Shown here piece by piece: positions 37,769-47,281 of a stretch of DNA of 64,000 nucleotides. Origin of the DNA: Acidimicrobiaceae bacterium (GTDB lineage Bacteria > Actinomycetota > Acidimicrobiia > Acidimicrobiales > UBA8592); the NCBI GenBank assembly GCA_002709645.1, contig PAQG01000048.1, positions 1-64,000 on the forward strand, written 5' to 3'. Numbering within the stretch: the stretch's first letter is position 1; every line of letters begins with the position of its first letter. The notes under the pieces are model-generated. The model worked only from the letters and a program-made list of their open reading frames with translations, was not told where the DNA came from and made no database searches. The position numbers were made by a program, and so were the translations under genes.

Positions 37769-38746
37769 ATGACAGGATACGGAGCGGACACAACAACAGG
37801 CGAAGTGCTAGAAGGCCTTGATCTTACTGGAAGGCATTTTATGATTACTGGAGCATCAAGTGGATTAGGAGAGGAATCAGCAAGATCTTTGAGTCAAGCC
37901 GGTGCCACAGTAACTATCCTGGCGAGAAATCTTGAAAAACTTGAAGCAGCTAAAGAACGAATTCAAGGTAGTGTTCCTTCTGCGGATTTACGAATAGGGA
38001 TAGTTGATCTCGCAGACCTAGGTAGCATTCGAGTTTATGCTGAGAGTTTCCTTGCTAAAGGAGTAGCAATTGATGTGCTCATAAATAATGCAGGAATAAT
38101 GGCATGCCCATTTATGAAGACGACAGATGGGTTTGAAATGCAATTCGGAACGAACCATATTGGGCACTTTCTGCTAACTAACCTCTTAATGCCAGCGATC
38201 AAAGCCGGAGAGAATCCAAGAATTATCAATCTTTCCTCGGCAGGACATACTCATTCCGATGTCAATCTTGACGACCCTAATTTTGATACGACAGAATACA
38301 GTGCCTGGGAATCGTATGGCCGTAGCAAAAGCGCGAATATCCATTTCACCCGCGAGTTAGTTCGACGCTACGGAAAACAAATTCAAAGTTTCGCAGTCCA
38401 CCCCGGAGTTATCCTTACTGATCTTGGCCGCCACTTAACTCCAGAACTTATGGAAGAGATGACTGAACGAGTTAAAGCTCGATCGACATCATCTGCGGAA
38501 GCAAAAAAAACCGGCGGGCTACCCTTCAAATCAATGGAGGCAGGGGCAGCAACACAAGTATGGGCTGCTACTACAAATGACTTGAGACCCAATAATGGGG
38601 CGTATCTTGGAGATTGCCAAGTTGGTATAGAAGGCGGGAATCCCAGTGAAAATGGCTATTTGTCATATATCTATAATGAAGATACCGCCAAGGCCCTATG
38701 GGCTCTCAGCGAAAAGTTAGTCAAACAAGAATTCCCGACAAACTAA
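37769..38746 (+). CDS. SDR family oxidoreductase (retinol dehydrogenase-like)
   Basis: TGASSGLGEESARSLSQAGA; NNAGIMACPF; YGRSKSANIHF. Confidence 0.92.
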   Translation: MTGYGADTTTGEVLEGLDLTGRHFMITGASSGLGEESARSLSQAGATVTILARNLEKLEAAKERIQGSVPSADLRIGIVDLADLGSIRVYAESFLAKGVAIDVLINNAGIMACPFMKTTDGFEMQFGTNHIGHFLLTNLLMPAIKAGENPRIINLSSAGHTHSDVNLDDPNFDTTEYSAWESYGRSKSANIHFTRELVRRYGKQIQSFAVHPGVILTDLGRHLTPELMEEMTERVKARSTSSAEAKKTGGLPFKSMEAGAATQVWAATTNDLRPNNGAYLGDCQVGIEGGNPSENGYLSYIYNEDTAKALWALSEKLVKQEFPTN

Positions 38747-38909
38747 TACAAGGACAAATTGTCATTTCTGTTTAAAGAAGCCGAGATGAGAGAAAGTAGC
38801 GAGAAATTCTAACCACTTATGTAATGTCGAAAGAATCTTTCCTGAATTATCATTGCTGGAAGGCGTACAATGAAATTCAACGATTTCAACAAAGCAATTA
38901 GGAGGATTT

Positions 38910-40040
38910 GTGCCCGGATTACTACCAGAGGTAGACCCTGAAGGACTTCTCGAATATTCAGTTGTCTATACAGACAGGTCAGTTAACCACATGTCGCAAT
39001 CGTTTCAGAGCGTCATGAACGATATCTCTGCAACACTTCGGACTGTATACAACGCGGAAGCAGTTGCTGTCGTCCCAGGAAGCGGAACATTCGGTATGGA
39101 AGCAGTCGCACGACAATTCGCGATAAATGAGAATGTATTGGTTGTCCGAAATGGTTGGTTCAGCTATCGATGGACCCAAATTTTTGAAGCAGGAGCTATC
39201 CCATCGTCACATTCTGTCTTTATGGCTGAACAAATTGGGAATGATCCTTTCGCTCCTTTTGCCCCTCATGCTATTAACGAAGTGATCGAAAAAATTAAAA
39301 CCGAAAAGCCCAAAGTCGTATTCGCCCCGCATGTAGAGACATCAGCGGGAATGATTCTCCCAGATGACTACATTTCTGAGCTTGCTGATGCAACTCATGA
39401 GAATGGGGGAATCCTGGTTCTTGACTGTATTGCGTCGGGGGCCATCTGGATAGATATGGAAGAAACTGGTGTGGATGTATTAATAAGCGCTCCCCAAAAA
39501 GGTTGGAGTGGGACACCGTGTTGTGCCCTCGTTATGCTCGGGAATAGAGCTGTACAACGGCTAGCGGAAACAACGAGTTCAAGCTTTTCATGTGATCTCA
39601 AGAAATGGCGAGAAATTATGGCAGCCTATGAGAACGGTGGACATGCGTATCATGCAACAATGCCAACAGATGGGCTTAGAAATTTCCGAGACGTCATGAT
39701 AGAAACACAAAATTTAGGATTCGAAGCAATGAAAGAATCACAAAATCTTCTTGGCAGTAAAGCTAGAGAGGTATTAGAGGCAAAGGGGTTTCCTAGTGTT
39801 GCTGCTGAAGGATTCCAAGCACCGGGAGTGATCGTCTCGTACACCAATGATCCTGATATCAAATCTGGTTCAAAATTTAGCAAAGCTGGCATGCAGATCG
39901 CTGGGGGAGTGCCCTTGCAATGCGGCGAACCAGAAGGATTCTCTACATTCCGCATTGGTTTATTCGGCTTAGATAAACTTACAAATATTGATAGGACCAT
40001 AGGAACGCTTTCGGAGACGCTCTCTCTGATTAGTAATTAA
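38910..40040 (+). CDS. class V aminotransferase (serine-pyruvate/alanine-glyoxylate type)
   Basis: VVFAPHVETSAGMILPDDYI; LVLDCIASGAIWIDMEETGVDVLISAPQKGWSG; GTG start after AGGAGG. Confidence 0.88.
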   Translation: MPGLLPEVDPEGLLEYSVVYTDRSVNHMSQSFQSVMNDISATLRTVYNAEAVAVVPGSGTFGMEAVARQFAINENVLVVRNGWFSYRWTQIFEAGAIPSSHSVFMAEQIGNDPFAPFAPHAINEVIEKIKTEKPKVVFAPHVETSAGMILPDDYISELADATHENGGILVLDCIASGAIWIDMEETGVDVLISAPQKGWSGTPCCALVMLGNRAVQRLAETTSSSFSCDLKKWREIMAAYENGGHAYHATMPTDGLRNFRDVMIETQNLGFEAMKESQNLLGSKAREVLEAKGFPSVAAEGFQAPGVIVSYTNDPDIKSGSKFSKAGMQIAGGVPLQCGEPEGFSTFRIGLFGLDKLTNIDRTIGTLSETLSLISN

Positions 40041-40750
40041 ATTGTGAAGAAATCAGCTCGTGCTCTTCGGTCATTGTCATAAACCGGTTCGTTAACATCG
40101 CAACGAAATTTTCTGTGATTCGATTCTCTACCTGAAGTGCTACGAATCAAACCACCCATGTTGAAATAATTTTCATGAGAAAAATGGGCTTCTAAAGACG
40201 CCATATCATCCCAGATCTCAACAACTTCTACTCGTTCAGATCGACATGGATCTGGAGAAAAAACATACATCTGACACCCGGGTTCATCATTTCGTGTCGC
40301 TAGCTGAAATGGTATTGATTCCGAAAGTAAATCATCTCGTTCAGAGGGATCATGGAGATCTATATAGCCTGCAACAACGATAGGATCATCCGGCGCCTGA
40401 GAAGGGGAAGTGGCGAAATCAGCCCGCGCATTTTTCGTTTCATCATAAACAGGTTCACATGCTGTTACACGCCATTTTCTGCTTTCGGCGCTAGCTAAAC
40501 CTACTTGCCCAAACATTGAACCCATGTTGAAATAATTCTGGTGATCAAAATGAGCGTGAAGACTATCCCTGTCATCCCAAAGTTCAAAGACAACAACTTT
40601 CTCTTCAGTTGCTGGATCCGGAGAGAAAACATATGACTCGCATCCAGGTTCATCGTCCCGAGTAGCTTGTTGCAAAGGAATTGCTTTTGTGATTGCTTCA
40701 GGTCGTGTAGTTGGATCTGCTAAGACAAAAGTTGCTGTGATGATGATCAT
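40037..40750 (-). CDS. tandem-duplicated antibiotic biosynthesis monooxygenase (ABM)-like domain protein
   Basis: Two about 115-aa repeats, each containing Q-ATR-DEPGC--YVFSPDP, V-E-WDD--SL-AHF-H-NYFNMG and EPVYD---ARADF. Confidence 0.8.
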   Translation of the reverse strand: MIIITATFVLADPTTRPEAITKAIPLQQATRDDEPGCESYVFSPDPATEEKVVVFELWDDRDSLHAHFDHQNYFNMGSMFGQVGLASAESRKWRVTACEPVYDETKNARADFATSPSQAPDDPIVVAGYIDLHDPSERDDLLSESIPFQLATRNDEPGCQMYVFSPDPCRSERVEVVEIWDDMASLEAHFSHENYFNMGGLIRSTSGRESNHRKFRCDVNEPVYDNDRRARADFFTI

Positions 40751-40839
40751 GGGACCTCCAAATCCTGAACTAGAAAACTAGCAGGAGAAAGTTACTGACG
40801 GAAATACTTCAAGAGAATCTCAGGGGCTAGCCTAAAGTC

Positions 40840-41724
40840 ATGAATAAACACCTACGATTAGCGATCGTTAGTCTTGCATTATCAACTTCAATGGGGGTGG
40901 CGCTCACATTAGCGTTAAGTACAGGAAGTTCGAAGGTAGGAGTAATCCCAACGTTCACTGTTTGTGCGATAATTTCCTATGCTTTGAATTACATAGTCTT
41001 TGTTCCTTCATATCTTGGTCGGACTGAACATTACTTTGACTTAACTGGCTCCATCACGACAATCTCACTAATTGTATTTGCGATCGCCTCACAGGATAGT
41101 CCGGATACTCGATCAATTATGGTTGCTCTAATGGTGTTGGTCTGGGCGATACGACTTGGGTCATTCCTATTTCTACGGGCGAAAGAAACAGGGGGAGACA
41201 GTCGTTTCGATAAGATCAAGCAATACCCATTGTCTTTTCTTTCATGGTGGTCATTACAAGCACTCTGGGTTCTCGTTAACATCGCATGCGCATTAATAGT
41301 TCTTACTAGTAAAGAAAATGAACCTTTTGACATTTTCGCAGTTATTGGAGCAATACTTTGGGTTTCGGGCTTTGCTATCGAAGTAATCGCAGATCAGCAA
41401 AAGAAAAAATTTAGAAGAGAAGCGAAAAACAAAGGTAAATTCATCCATACTGGACTTTGGGCTTGGTCCCGTCACCCAAACTATTTCGGTGAGATCATCC
41501 TTTGGATAGGTGTCGCAGTGATTGCGCTTCCAGTGCTTTCTGGTTGGAGATGGGTAGCCTTAATCTCTCCAATTTTTGTGACCATACTTCTAACAAGGAT
41601 TAGCGGAATCCCCATACTTGAAAGACGAGCGGAAACTCAATGGGGTGGTAAAGATGACTATAAAACCTATGCTGCTAACACCCCAATGCTGCTTCCAAGA
41701 CCTCCAAAGGCTAAGTTGAAGTAA
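40840..41724 (+). CDS. DUF1295 / steroid 5-alpha-reductase-like membrane protein
   Basis: Multiple TM segments; C-terminal GLWAWSRHPNYFGEIILWIG motif. Confidence 0.88.
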   Translation: MNKHLRLAIVSLALSTSMGVALTLALSTGSSKVGVIPTFTVCAIISYALNYIVFVPSYLGRTEHYFDLTGSITTISLIVFAIASQDSPDTRSIMVALMVLVWAIRLGSFLFLRAKETGGDSRFDKIKQYPLSFLSWWSLQALWVLVNIACALIVLTSKENEPFDIFAVIGAILWVSGFAIEVIADQQKKKFRREAKNKGKFIHTGLWAWSRHPNYFGEIILWIGVAVIALPVLSGWRWVALISPIFVTILLTRISGIPILERRAETQWGGKDDYKTYAANTPMLLPRPPKAKLK

Positions 41725-41748
41725 AGATCGGTTAATTGAGGGGAATAA

Positions 41749-42624
41749 ATGAAATTTGGATTAGCATTCGCAAGCAGTATCGGTACCGAAGGAAACAGTG
41801 CCCTAGAGATTTGTAAACTCGCTGAAAAAGTCGGATTCGAATCCGTCTGGGGAGGAGAACACGTAATTTTCCCTTCTTCCATAGAGTCGAAATACCCCTA
41901 TACGGCTGATGGGAAAGTACCAGCTACAAAAGATACATGGATTCCCGATCCGCTTATTTGGTTAGCGTATGTTTCTGCAGTAGCCCCAAGTCTCAGGTTA
42001 GGAACGTGTATTTTGATACTTCCGCAAAGGAACCCTCTAGTCCTCGCGAAAGAAATAGCGACCTTGGATCACTTAACTAATGGAAAAGTTGAACTGGGAA
42101 TAGGGGTAGGTTGGCTGAAAGAAGAATTTGAAGCACTTGGAGTGCCATGGGAACGGCGAGGTGCCCGAACCGATGAATACGTCGAAGCTCTCCACGCTGT
42201 CTGGTCAGGAACAGATATTGAATTTCACGGAGAGTTCGTTGATTTCGAACCGCTTACTTGCACACCACGCCCGAAACAGGAGAGAATCCCCATTCTCGTC
42301 GGAGGTGACACACCACCTGCGATTAGGAGAGCAGCGAAGCTCGCCGATGGATATTATCCCGGAACAGGTGACTTCGGAGAACTTCAAAAACTAATCACTT
42401 CGGTACGCGAGGCAGCGGAAAAGAATGGAAGGAATCCATCAGAAATAGAAATTAATGCCCACTTTGCAGTACTTGGAGAAGAAGGCCGAGCAGAAGGAGT
42501 AGAAGCCATGAGAGAAGCCGGTGTCGGACGGATAATGGTCCCTGCTTTCTTCTTTGGCGGACCCGGTGGCCTTGAAAGCCTTGAAGAGTTTGGCGAGAAC
42601 GTAGTGAAATTAGCATCAGAATAA
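41749..42624 (+). CDS. LLM class F420-dependent oxidoreductase
   Basis: EIATLDHLTNGKVELGIGVGWLKEEFEALGVPWERRGARTDEYVEALHAVW. Confidence 0.9.
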   Translation: MKFGLAFASSIGTEGNSALEICKLAEKVGFESVWGGEHVIFPSSIESKYPYTADGKVPATKDTWIPDPLIWLAYVSAVAPSLRLGTCILILPQRNPLVLAKEIATLDHLTNGKVELGIGVGWLKEEFEALGVPWERRGARTDEYVEALHAVWSGTDIEFHGEFVDFEPLTCTPRPKQERIPILVGGDTPPAIRRAAKLADGYYPGTGDFGELQKLITSVREAAEKNGRNPSEIEINAHFAVLGEEGRAEGVEAMREAGVGRIMVPAFFFGGPGGLESLEEFGENVVKLASE

Positions 42625-42625
42625 T

Positions 42626-43114
42626 TCAATCACCATTTTCATCTCCGAAAATATCTACATCGTTGACTGGCGTACCGCCAAACATCTCTAAGTATTCTTT
42701 TCGGAATTCTTCCATTACGACTCCAAGCGCAACTATGGATAAGTTCAGCTCATCTTTCGTTAGGTCATTCCCCATCAACCTATGGTTCATAACGAGATCG
42801 CAATAACCCTCAGTTTCATTCCACGATGACGCCGTTGCAAAGATCGCCCCGAAAAGAGAATCTCCATTAGTGCGAGCTATATGCTCAAACAGTTTACTGC
42901 TGCACTCAACGTCAAACAGGATAATGCTTGATAATTCAACAACAATTGCGTTGTCCCAATTATCTGTGAACCATTCAATTTCTCTAATCCGCAGATAGAT
43001 GGATACCGATTCGTATTCAACTATCCAACTGTTCTCCTCAGCACCGACAGAGGTTTCCCAACGACCACATAGAAACTCGCTAACTTTTTTGTTAACACTT
43101 ATTACATCTGACAT
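42626..43114 (-). CDS. hypothetical protein, possibly YbjN/T3SS-chaperone-like fold
   Basis: 162 aa; C-terminal MNHRLMGNDLTKDELNLSIVALGVVMEEFRKEYLEMFGG resembles actinobacterial YbjN-type proteins. Tentative. Confidence 0.5.
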   Translation of the reverse strand: MSDVISVNKKVSEFLCGRWETSVGAEENSWIVEYESVSIYLRIREIEWFTDNWDNAIVVELSSIILFDVECSSKLFEHIARTNGDSLFGAIFATASSWNETEGYCDLVMNHRLMGNDLTKDELNLSIVALGVVMEEFRKEYLEMFGGTPVNDVDIFGDENGD

Positions 43115-43178
43115 TTATCCTCCTACATATTCAAAATTACTTGGAGGGTGTGACAAAATAGCCACATATCAAACGCCT

Positions 43179-43535
43179 CTATTCAGTGGAACGAGACTGA
43201 AATTTATACATCGGTATGGCTATGCAAACGTTATAGAAAAACATGCCGGTAATAATTGGAAACCACATAATCGACTTAATGAAATAGACAACAACCCTAC
43301 CTATCTTGGTTTTAGTTATTACTAAATAGAGGTAGTGAATAAAAACTATAAGGAGGACCCAGTGCTGGTCCCATAACCAAGCTGATGCTGCAAATAAACC
43401 AAATCCAATGATCGCGAAAACAGCTGGCATCGAAGGGTCATCGTTATCATCAATTAACTTAATTGGAGTGAAAAGTTTCTCAATCGAATCACGAAGCTCA
43501 TTCTTTGCTTGATGCCAATTCTCCACCTGTGCCAT
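43179..43535 (-). CDS. hypothetical small membrane protein
   Basis: 118 aa with hydrophobic segments AVFAIIGFGLFAASAWLW, WVLLIVFIHYLYLVI and IMWFPIITGMFFYNVCIAI. Confidence 0.55.
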   Translation of the reverse strand: MAQVENWHQAKNELRDSIEKLFTPIKLIDDNDDPSMPAVFAIIGFGLFAASAWLWDQHWVLLIVFIHYLYLVITKTKIGRVVVYFIKSIMWFPIITGMFFYNVCIAIPMYKFQSRSTE

Positions 43536-43613
43536 CTGGCAAGTATATGAGGAAGAATTTCTTAAATACTCTTAGACGCTTGCGTTATTTAACCCGCTTC
43601 CACTAGAAGTAGG

Positions 43614-44135
43614 ATGACTCTACTAATCAAGAGAAAGAATGATGTATTGACAGACCATGTTCTAGATGCCCTATCCAAAGCTCAGGCAGATTTTGAAGTC
43701 ATTGATTGTGACCCTGACCTTGCAGATACAACTGCTTTTTGTAATCACTATGGTTATGCGTTAGATGAATCAGCTAACGCAATTCTAGTTGCAGGGAAAG
43801 GAGACCCTCCTTCTTTTGCAATGTGTGTCATCTTGGCAACAACGAAAATTGATGTCAATAAAGTCGTTCGACAAAAATTAGGCACAAGAAAAGCCTCCTT
43901 CGCTACCCCCGAATCAACCATTGAAATAACAGGTATGACACTTGGAGGAGTCACCCCATTTGGTCTACCCGAAGGCCTCCCTTTATGGATAGATAGTCGC
44001 GTAATGGAATGTGAAAAAGTGATTGTGGGTGGAGGGTCACGTTCAAGAAAGGTCTATCTGGATCCAGCTGGTCTGATTAACCTTCCCAATACAGAAATCG
44101 TGGTTGGGCTAGCAAAGCCAAGGCCTGAGAATTAA
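43614..44135 (+). CDS. YbaK/prolyl-tRNA synthetase-associated (INS) domain protein
   Basis: ANAILVAGKGDPPSFAMCVILATTKIDVNKVVRQKLGTRKASFATPE...MTLGGVTPFGLPEGLPLWID. Confidence 0.85.
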   Translation: MTLLIKRKNDVLTDHVLDALSKAQADFEVIDCDPDLADTTAFCNHYGYALDESANAILVAGKGDPPSFAMCVILATTKIDVNKVVRQKLGTRKASFATPESTIEITGMTLGGVTPFGLPEGLPLWIDSRVMECEKVIVGGGSRSRKVYLDPAGLINLPNTEIVVGLAKPRPEN

Positions 44136-44138
44136 CCC

Positions 44139-44528
44139 CTAATGGTTCACAGTGATAATCACGGCACAACTTGAAGAATCACTTGCTCTGAAAAATGTTT
44201 TGATTTTTCCGAAGAAGACAATCAGTAAATACTGGAAACCGTATTTCTCTCTGATCGCATTTTGGACATTCTGAAAGTCATCACCATAAGCCAATCGAGC
44301 CACACCAAAAATAGGTTCAGATCCTTCAATCAGAATTCCACGGGAATTGCAAGGTTGGAGTTCTACCTGTGGCGTATGGGAAATCCTTTTTGCTTTCCAA
44401 GATGTTGCTTCGGTCGTGAACCCTACATTTTCTTCGCCAAGGTTCGCTATCCAGACGGGGCAGTTTTTCCTCCGCCCATTTTTCGTAAAAGTCGTTAACG
44501 AAACGTAACTATTCTCATGTATAGGCAT
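44139..44528 (-). CDS. PPOX class F420-dependent oxidoreductase-like protein
   Basis: VSLTTFTKNGRRKNCPVWIANL...VGFTTEATSWKAKRISHTPQVELQPCNSRG. Confidence 0.8.
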   Translation of the reverse strand: MPIHENSYVSLTTFTKNGRRKNCPVWIANLGEENVGFTTEATSWKAKRISHTPQVELQPCNSRGILIEGSEPIFGVARLAYGDDFQNVQNAIREKYGFQYLLIVFFGKIKTFFRASDSSSCAVIITVNH

Positions 44529-44654
44529 ATCTTTCCGATCAGTGGGTTTCTAACCCTAATGCATGACTCTTTGTTCAATATAAGTTTAAATAAGTAGGCG
44601 AAGAAATTCACCTTTGGTAAATTAGTCAAGTAGATTTTGGTAGGAGGCAAAGAC

Positions 44655-45203
44655 ATGAAAACACTTTTGCGGTTTGTGGTTTCTCTAGCGTTCTCTTCAC
44701 TAGATGAAGGGCAAGGAACTACCCTGACTCGTTCAACAGGAAGGACTACGTCGAACCCAGAAGGACCTATTAGGAAATTGCCTATTCCAGCCCCCATGCC
44801 AGTCCCCGCTGATTCCCTTATACGCCCAATCCCAGAGGGTGACCCCTTACCCTTCGGGGCAGTGACAACAATCATCAGCTCCAACGGAATAACTTTGGGT
44901 GGCGAAACAATGATTACAGAAGTAGTAGGAAACCCTTTAGATAATTTAACAACAGAAGGAACTGGATCCTCGGCAGTCAGCTCGGATCAGGAAACACACC
45001 GCGATAACCTTGCCCTTATTAGAGGTCTTGACCCCTACAGCGTTACCCGACTAAATGATCAAGGAATCGTTAACTTTGCCCAATTTGCTGCACTCACAGA
45101 TATAGAAGTCGCAGGTATTGAAGAAGCATACGATCTACCGGGTTGTTTTAATCGTTTCAGTTGGCGTTATCAAGCGCAACAATTGCATCAAGAACGCGAA
45201 TAG
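44655..45203 (+). CDS. hypothetical protein with C-terminal helix-hairpin-helix-like domain
   Basis: MKTLLRFVVSLAFSSL N-terminus, Pro-rich linker, C-terminal LALIRGLDPYSVTRLNDQGIVNFAQFAALTDIEVAGIEEAYDLPGCFNRFSWRYQAQQL. Confidence 0.62.
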   Translation: MKTLLRFVVSLAFSSLDEGQGTTLTRSTGRTTSNPEGPIRKLPIPAPMPVPADSLIRPIPEGDPLPFGAVTTIISSNGITLGGETMITEVVGNPLDNLTTEGTGSSAVSSDQETHRDNLALIRGLDPYSVTRLNDQGIVNFAQFAALTDIEVAGIEEAYDLPGCFNRFSWRYQAQQLHQERE

Positions 45204-45221
45204 TCAAAGAATTAAATCAGA

Positions 45222-45416
45222 TTACGCTACGGCGCAAGTCATATCCTCGCCACAACACAACGGAGACTTAATCTTCCCGTACTCATTGGGGCATTTAGAT
45301 ACCTGAACTGTTGACCCATCATCACGAGTAAGGACATCATTTTCTAAGGGAGAACCGCAAGCTCCACAAGAAGCGTTAACAGTCATTCCACACGAGGAAC
45401 ATTCATAGGTAGGCAT
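45222..45416 (-). CDS. small multi-cysteine zinc-ribbon protein
   Basis: MPTYECSSCGMTVNASCGACGSPLENDVLTRDDGSTVQVSKCPNEYGKIKSPLCCGEDMTCAVA; three CxxC-type pairs plus further Cys. Confidence 0.72.
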   Translation of the reverse strand: MPTYECSSCGMTVNASCGACGSPLENDVLTRDDGSTVQVSKCPNEYGKIKSPLCCGEDMTCAVA

Positions 45417-45548
45417 AAGCAATCCAATCTATATTGGGTACAAGAAAAAGATCGCCTATAGGAAGCTGCTAGAAGTGAATCTTTATGTGGAATACAGGCA
45501 AAATGTGATAGCTTCACCTACGAAACGTAGACCCGAATAGGGAGGATA

Positions 45549-46331
45549 ATGGCAGAAAGGTACGGGACACATGAGGACGAAGCAGGAATGGAACGCGAAC
45601 GCTTAGCAATGCTCGCAGCGGTTCGGGACCCCAAAACATTCGCAGTATTTGAAAGAATTGGCGTTTCTGAAGGGATGCATGTCCTAGAGGTGGGGGCTGG
45701 GACAGGGAGTGTGAGCGGTTGGCTATCCAAAAAAGTTGGAGATGTAGGCAAAGTCCTTTCCATAGATATAGATCTTCAGTTCCATGCTGGCATGCCCGAC
45801 AACGTTGAAGTCAAGAAACTTGATATTGAGAGCGAATCGATTCCGAAAGAGACGTTTGACATCATTCATGCTCGGGCTGTCCTGCAGCACCTTCCTAGCC
45901 GAGAAGAGGTTATTCCTAAACTGATACAAGGATTGAAGCCGGGTGGTTGGCTAGTGCTTGAAGATGGGCAGTTCACCGGATTTGGCGAGCAAAGCTTAGC
46001 GGAACCATATAAGACAATTCATCAGATTATGGCAGTGGGAAGCCGAGAAAAGTGGAGAGAACCAAATTTCGGTCTACACATTTTGGATAGATTCCGATCA
46101 AATGGATTAACCGATCTTGATGTTATCGGCGATGTTTGGGCTATGCGTCCTAACGAGCCCAGTGGAGAGTGGTGGTTTCTTGCCTTAGAAAGAGCGATAC
46201 CGCGGCTAGTTGAAGCCGGATTGATGACACTAACTGATGAGCAAAATATCTTAAAGCAGGTCCGAGAACCTAGTTTTATTATGATAAGCCCAGTTTCGAT
46301 TATCACGATTGGCCGAAAGCCAAGAACGTAA
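45549..46331 (+). CDS. class I SAM-dependent methyltransferase
   Basis: VLEVGAGTGSVSGWLSKKVGDVGKVLSIDID; HARAVLQHLPSREEVIPKLIQGLKPGGWLVLED; GGGAGGATA upstream of the ATG. Confidence 0.92.
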   Translation: MAERYGTHEDEAGMERERLAMLAAVRDPKTFAVFERIGVSEGMHVLEVGAGTGSVSGWLSKKVGDVGKVLSIDIDLQFHAGMPDNVEVKKLDIESESIPKETFDIIHARAVLQHLPSREEVIPKLIQGLKPGGWLVLEDGQFTGFGEQSLAEPYKTIHQIMAVGSREKWREPNFGLHILDRFRSNGLTDLDVIGDVWAMRPNEPSGEWWFLALERAIPRLVEAGLMTLTDEQNILKQVREPSFIMISPVSIITIGRKPRT

Positions 46332-46369
46332 CCTGGGAAGGGCAGCAAAGATTAAGTTAGAAAGACAGT

Positions 46370-47215
46370 CTAAGTATCCGTTAAACCTGTTTTACCTGCT
46401 TCTCTCATAAAAGGGACACTAGTTGTATGCGCGGGTTCAGTCGCTTTAGATCCTGTGGTAAAACCTGCGTCAACTGTTAAACAATGGCCATTTGTATACC
46501 CTGACTCGTCCGAGGCTAGGAATAACGCAGCGTTTGCGACATCTTCAGCTGTTCCAGCGCGACCCTTTAGTGGGGAATTCTGAGCCAGAGTATCGCGGAT
46601 CTTATCCAATGCTTGAAAGTCTCCAAGATGAGCTTGGGCGGCAAGAGGGGTAACGACACCACTTGGAGCAATGCAATTAACTCGAACACCGTAACGACAT
46701 AACTCAGCGGCTGAGTTCTTCGTAAGCCCTACGATTGCATGTTTCGCAGCTGCATAAGCGTGTGGACCAAAACCTCCATTTACGCCAGCAGTACTTGCAA
46801 GATTGATTATCGAACCACCTTCTTGTTGTTTCATTTTTTTCGCCGCATGCTTAATTCCCAGAAAAGTTCCTGAAACTAAAACATCGAATGTTTTTTGAAA
46901 TTGGTCAAGTTCGATTTCGTCAATTGGACCCCGCGCTCCGACAATTCCAGCATTATTCATCATCACGTCTAATCTCCCGTTAATCGCAATAGCTTCTCCA
47001 ATTAATTCAGCTACTTGATCTTCTTGGGTGACATCGCACAAAGCAAATGTTGCACCCTCGCCTAAACGCTCAGCGACAGATTCTCCTAAATCCTCTTGAA
47101 TGTCTCCGAGGATGACCTGAGCTCCTTGCTCCACAAACATTTGCGCAGTTGCTTCCCCGATTCCGCTTGATCCACCTGTGATAACTGCTACTTTGCCGTC
47201 TAGTCTTAAAGTCAT
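46370..47215 (-). CDS. SDR family oxidoreductase
   Basis: TGGSSGIGEATAQMFVEQGA; NNAGIVG; YAAAKHA. Confidence 0.92.
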   Translation of the reverse strand: MTLRLDGKVAVITGGSSGIGEATAQMFVEQGAQVILGDIQEDLGESVAERLGEGATFALCDVTQEDQVAELIGEAIAINGRLDVMMNNAGIVGARGPIDEIELDQFQKTFDVLVSGTFLGIKHAAKKMKQQEGGSIINLASTAGVNGGFGPHAYAAAKHAIVGLTKNSAAELCRYGVRVNCIAPSGVVTPLAAQAHLGDFQALDKIRDTLAQNSPLKGRAGTAEDVANAALFLASDESGYTNGHCLTVDAGFTTGSKATEPAHTTSVPFMREAGKTGLTDT

Positions 47216-47281
47216 TTCTCTAATTTAGCAAGAGCGTCGCCACTATTTCTTGCTAAATTGGAGAAACCGTGAAAGGCAGAC

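Noticed and set aside
44495-44884. 129-aa minus-strand ORF overlapping 44139..44528 and 44655..45203
   Set aside because: Conflicts with two better supported genes and has no coherent family signature.
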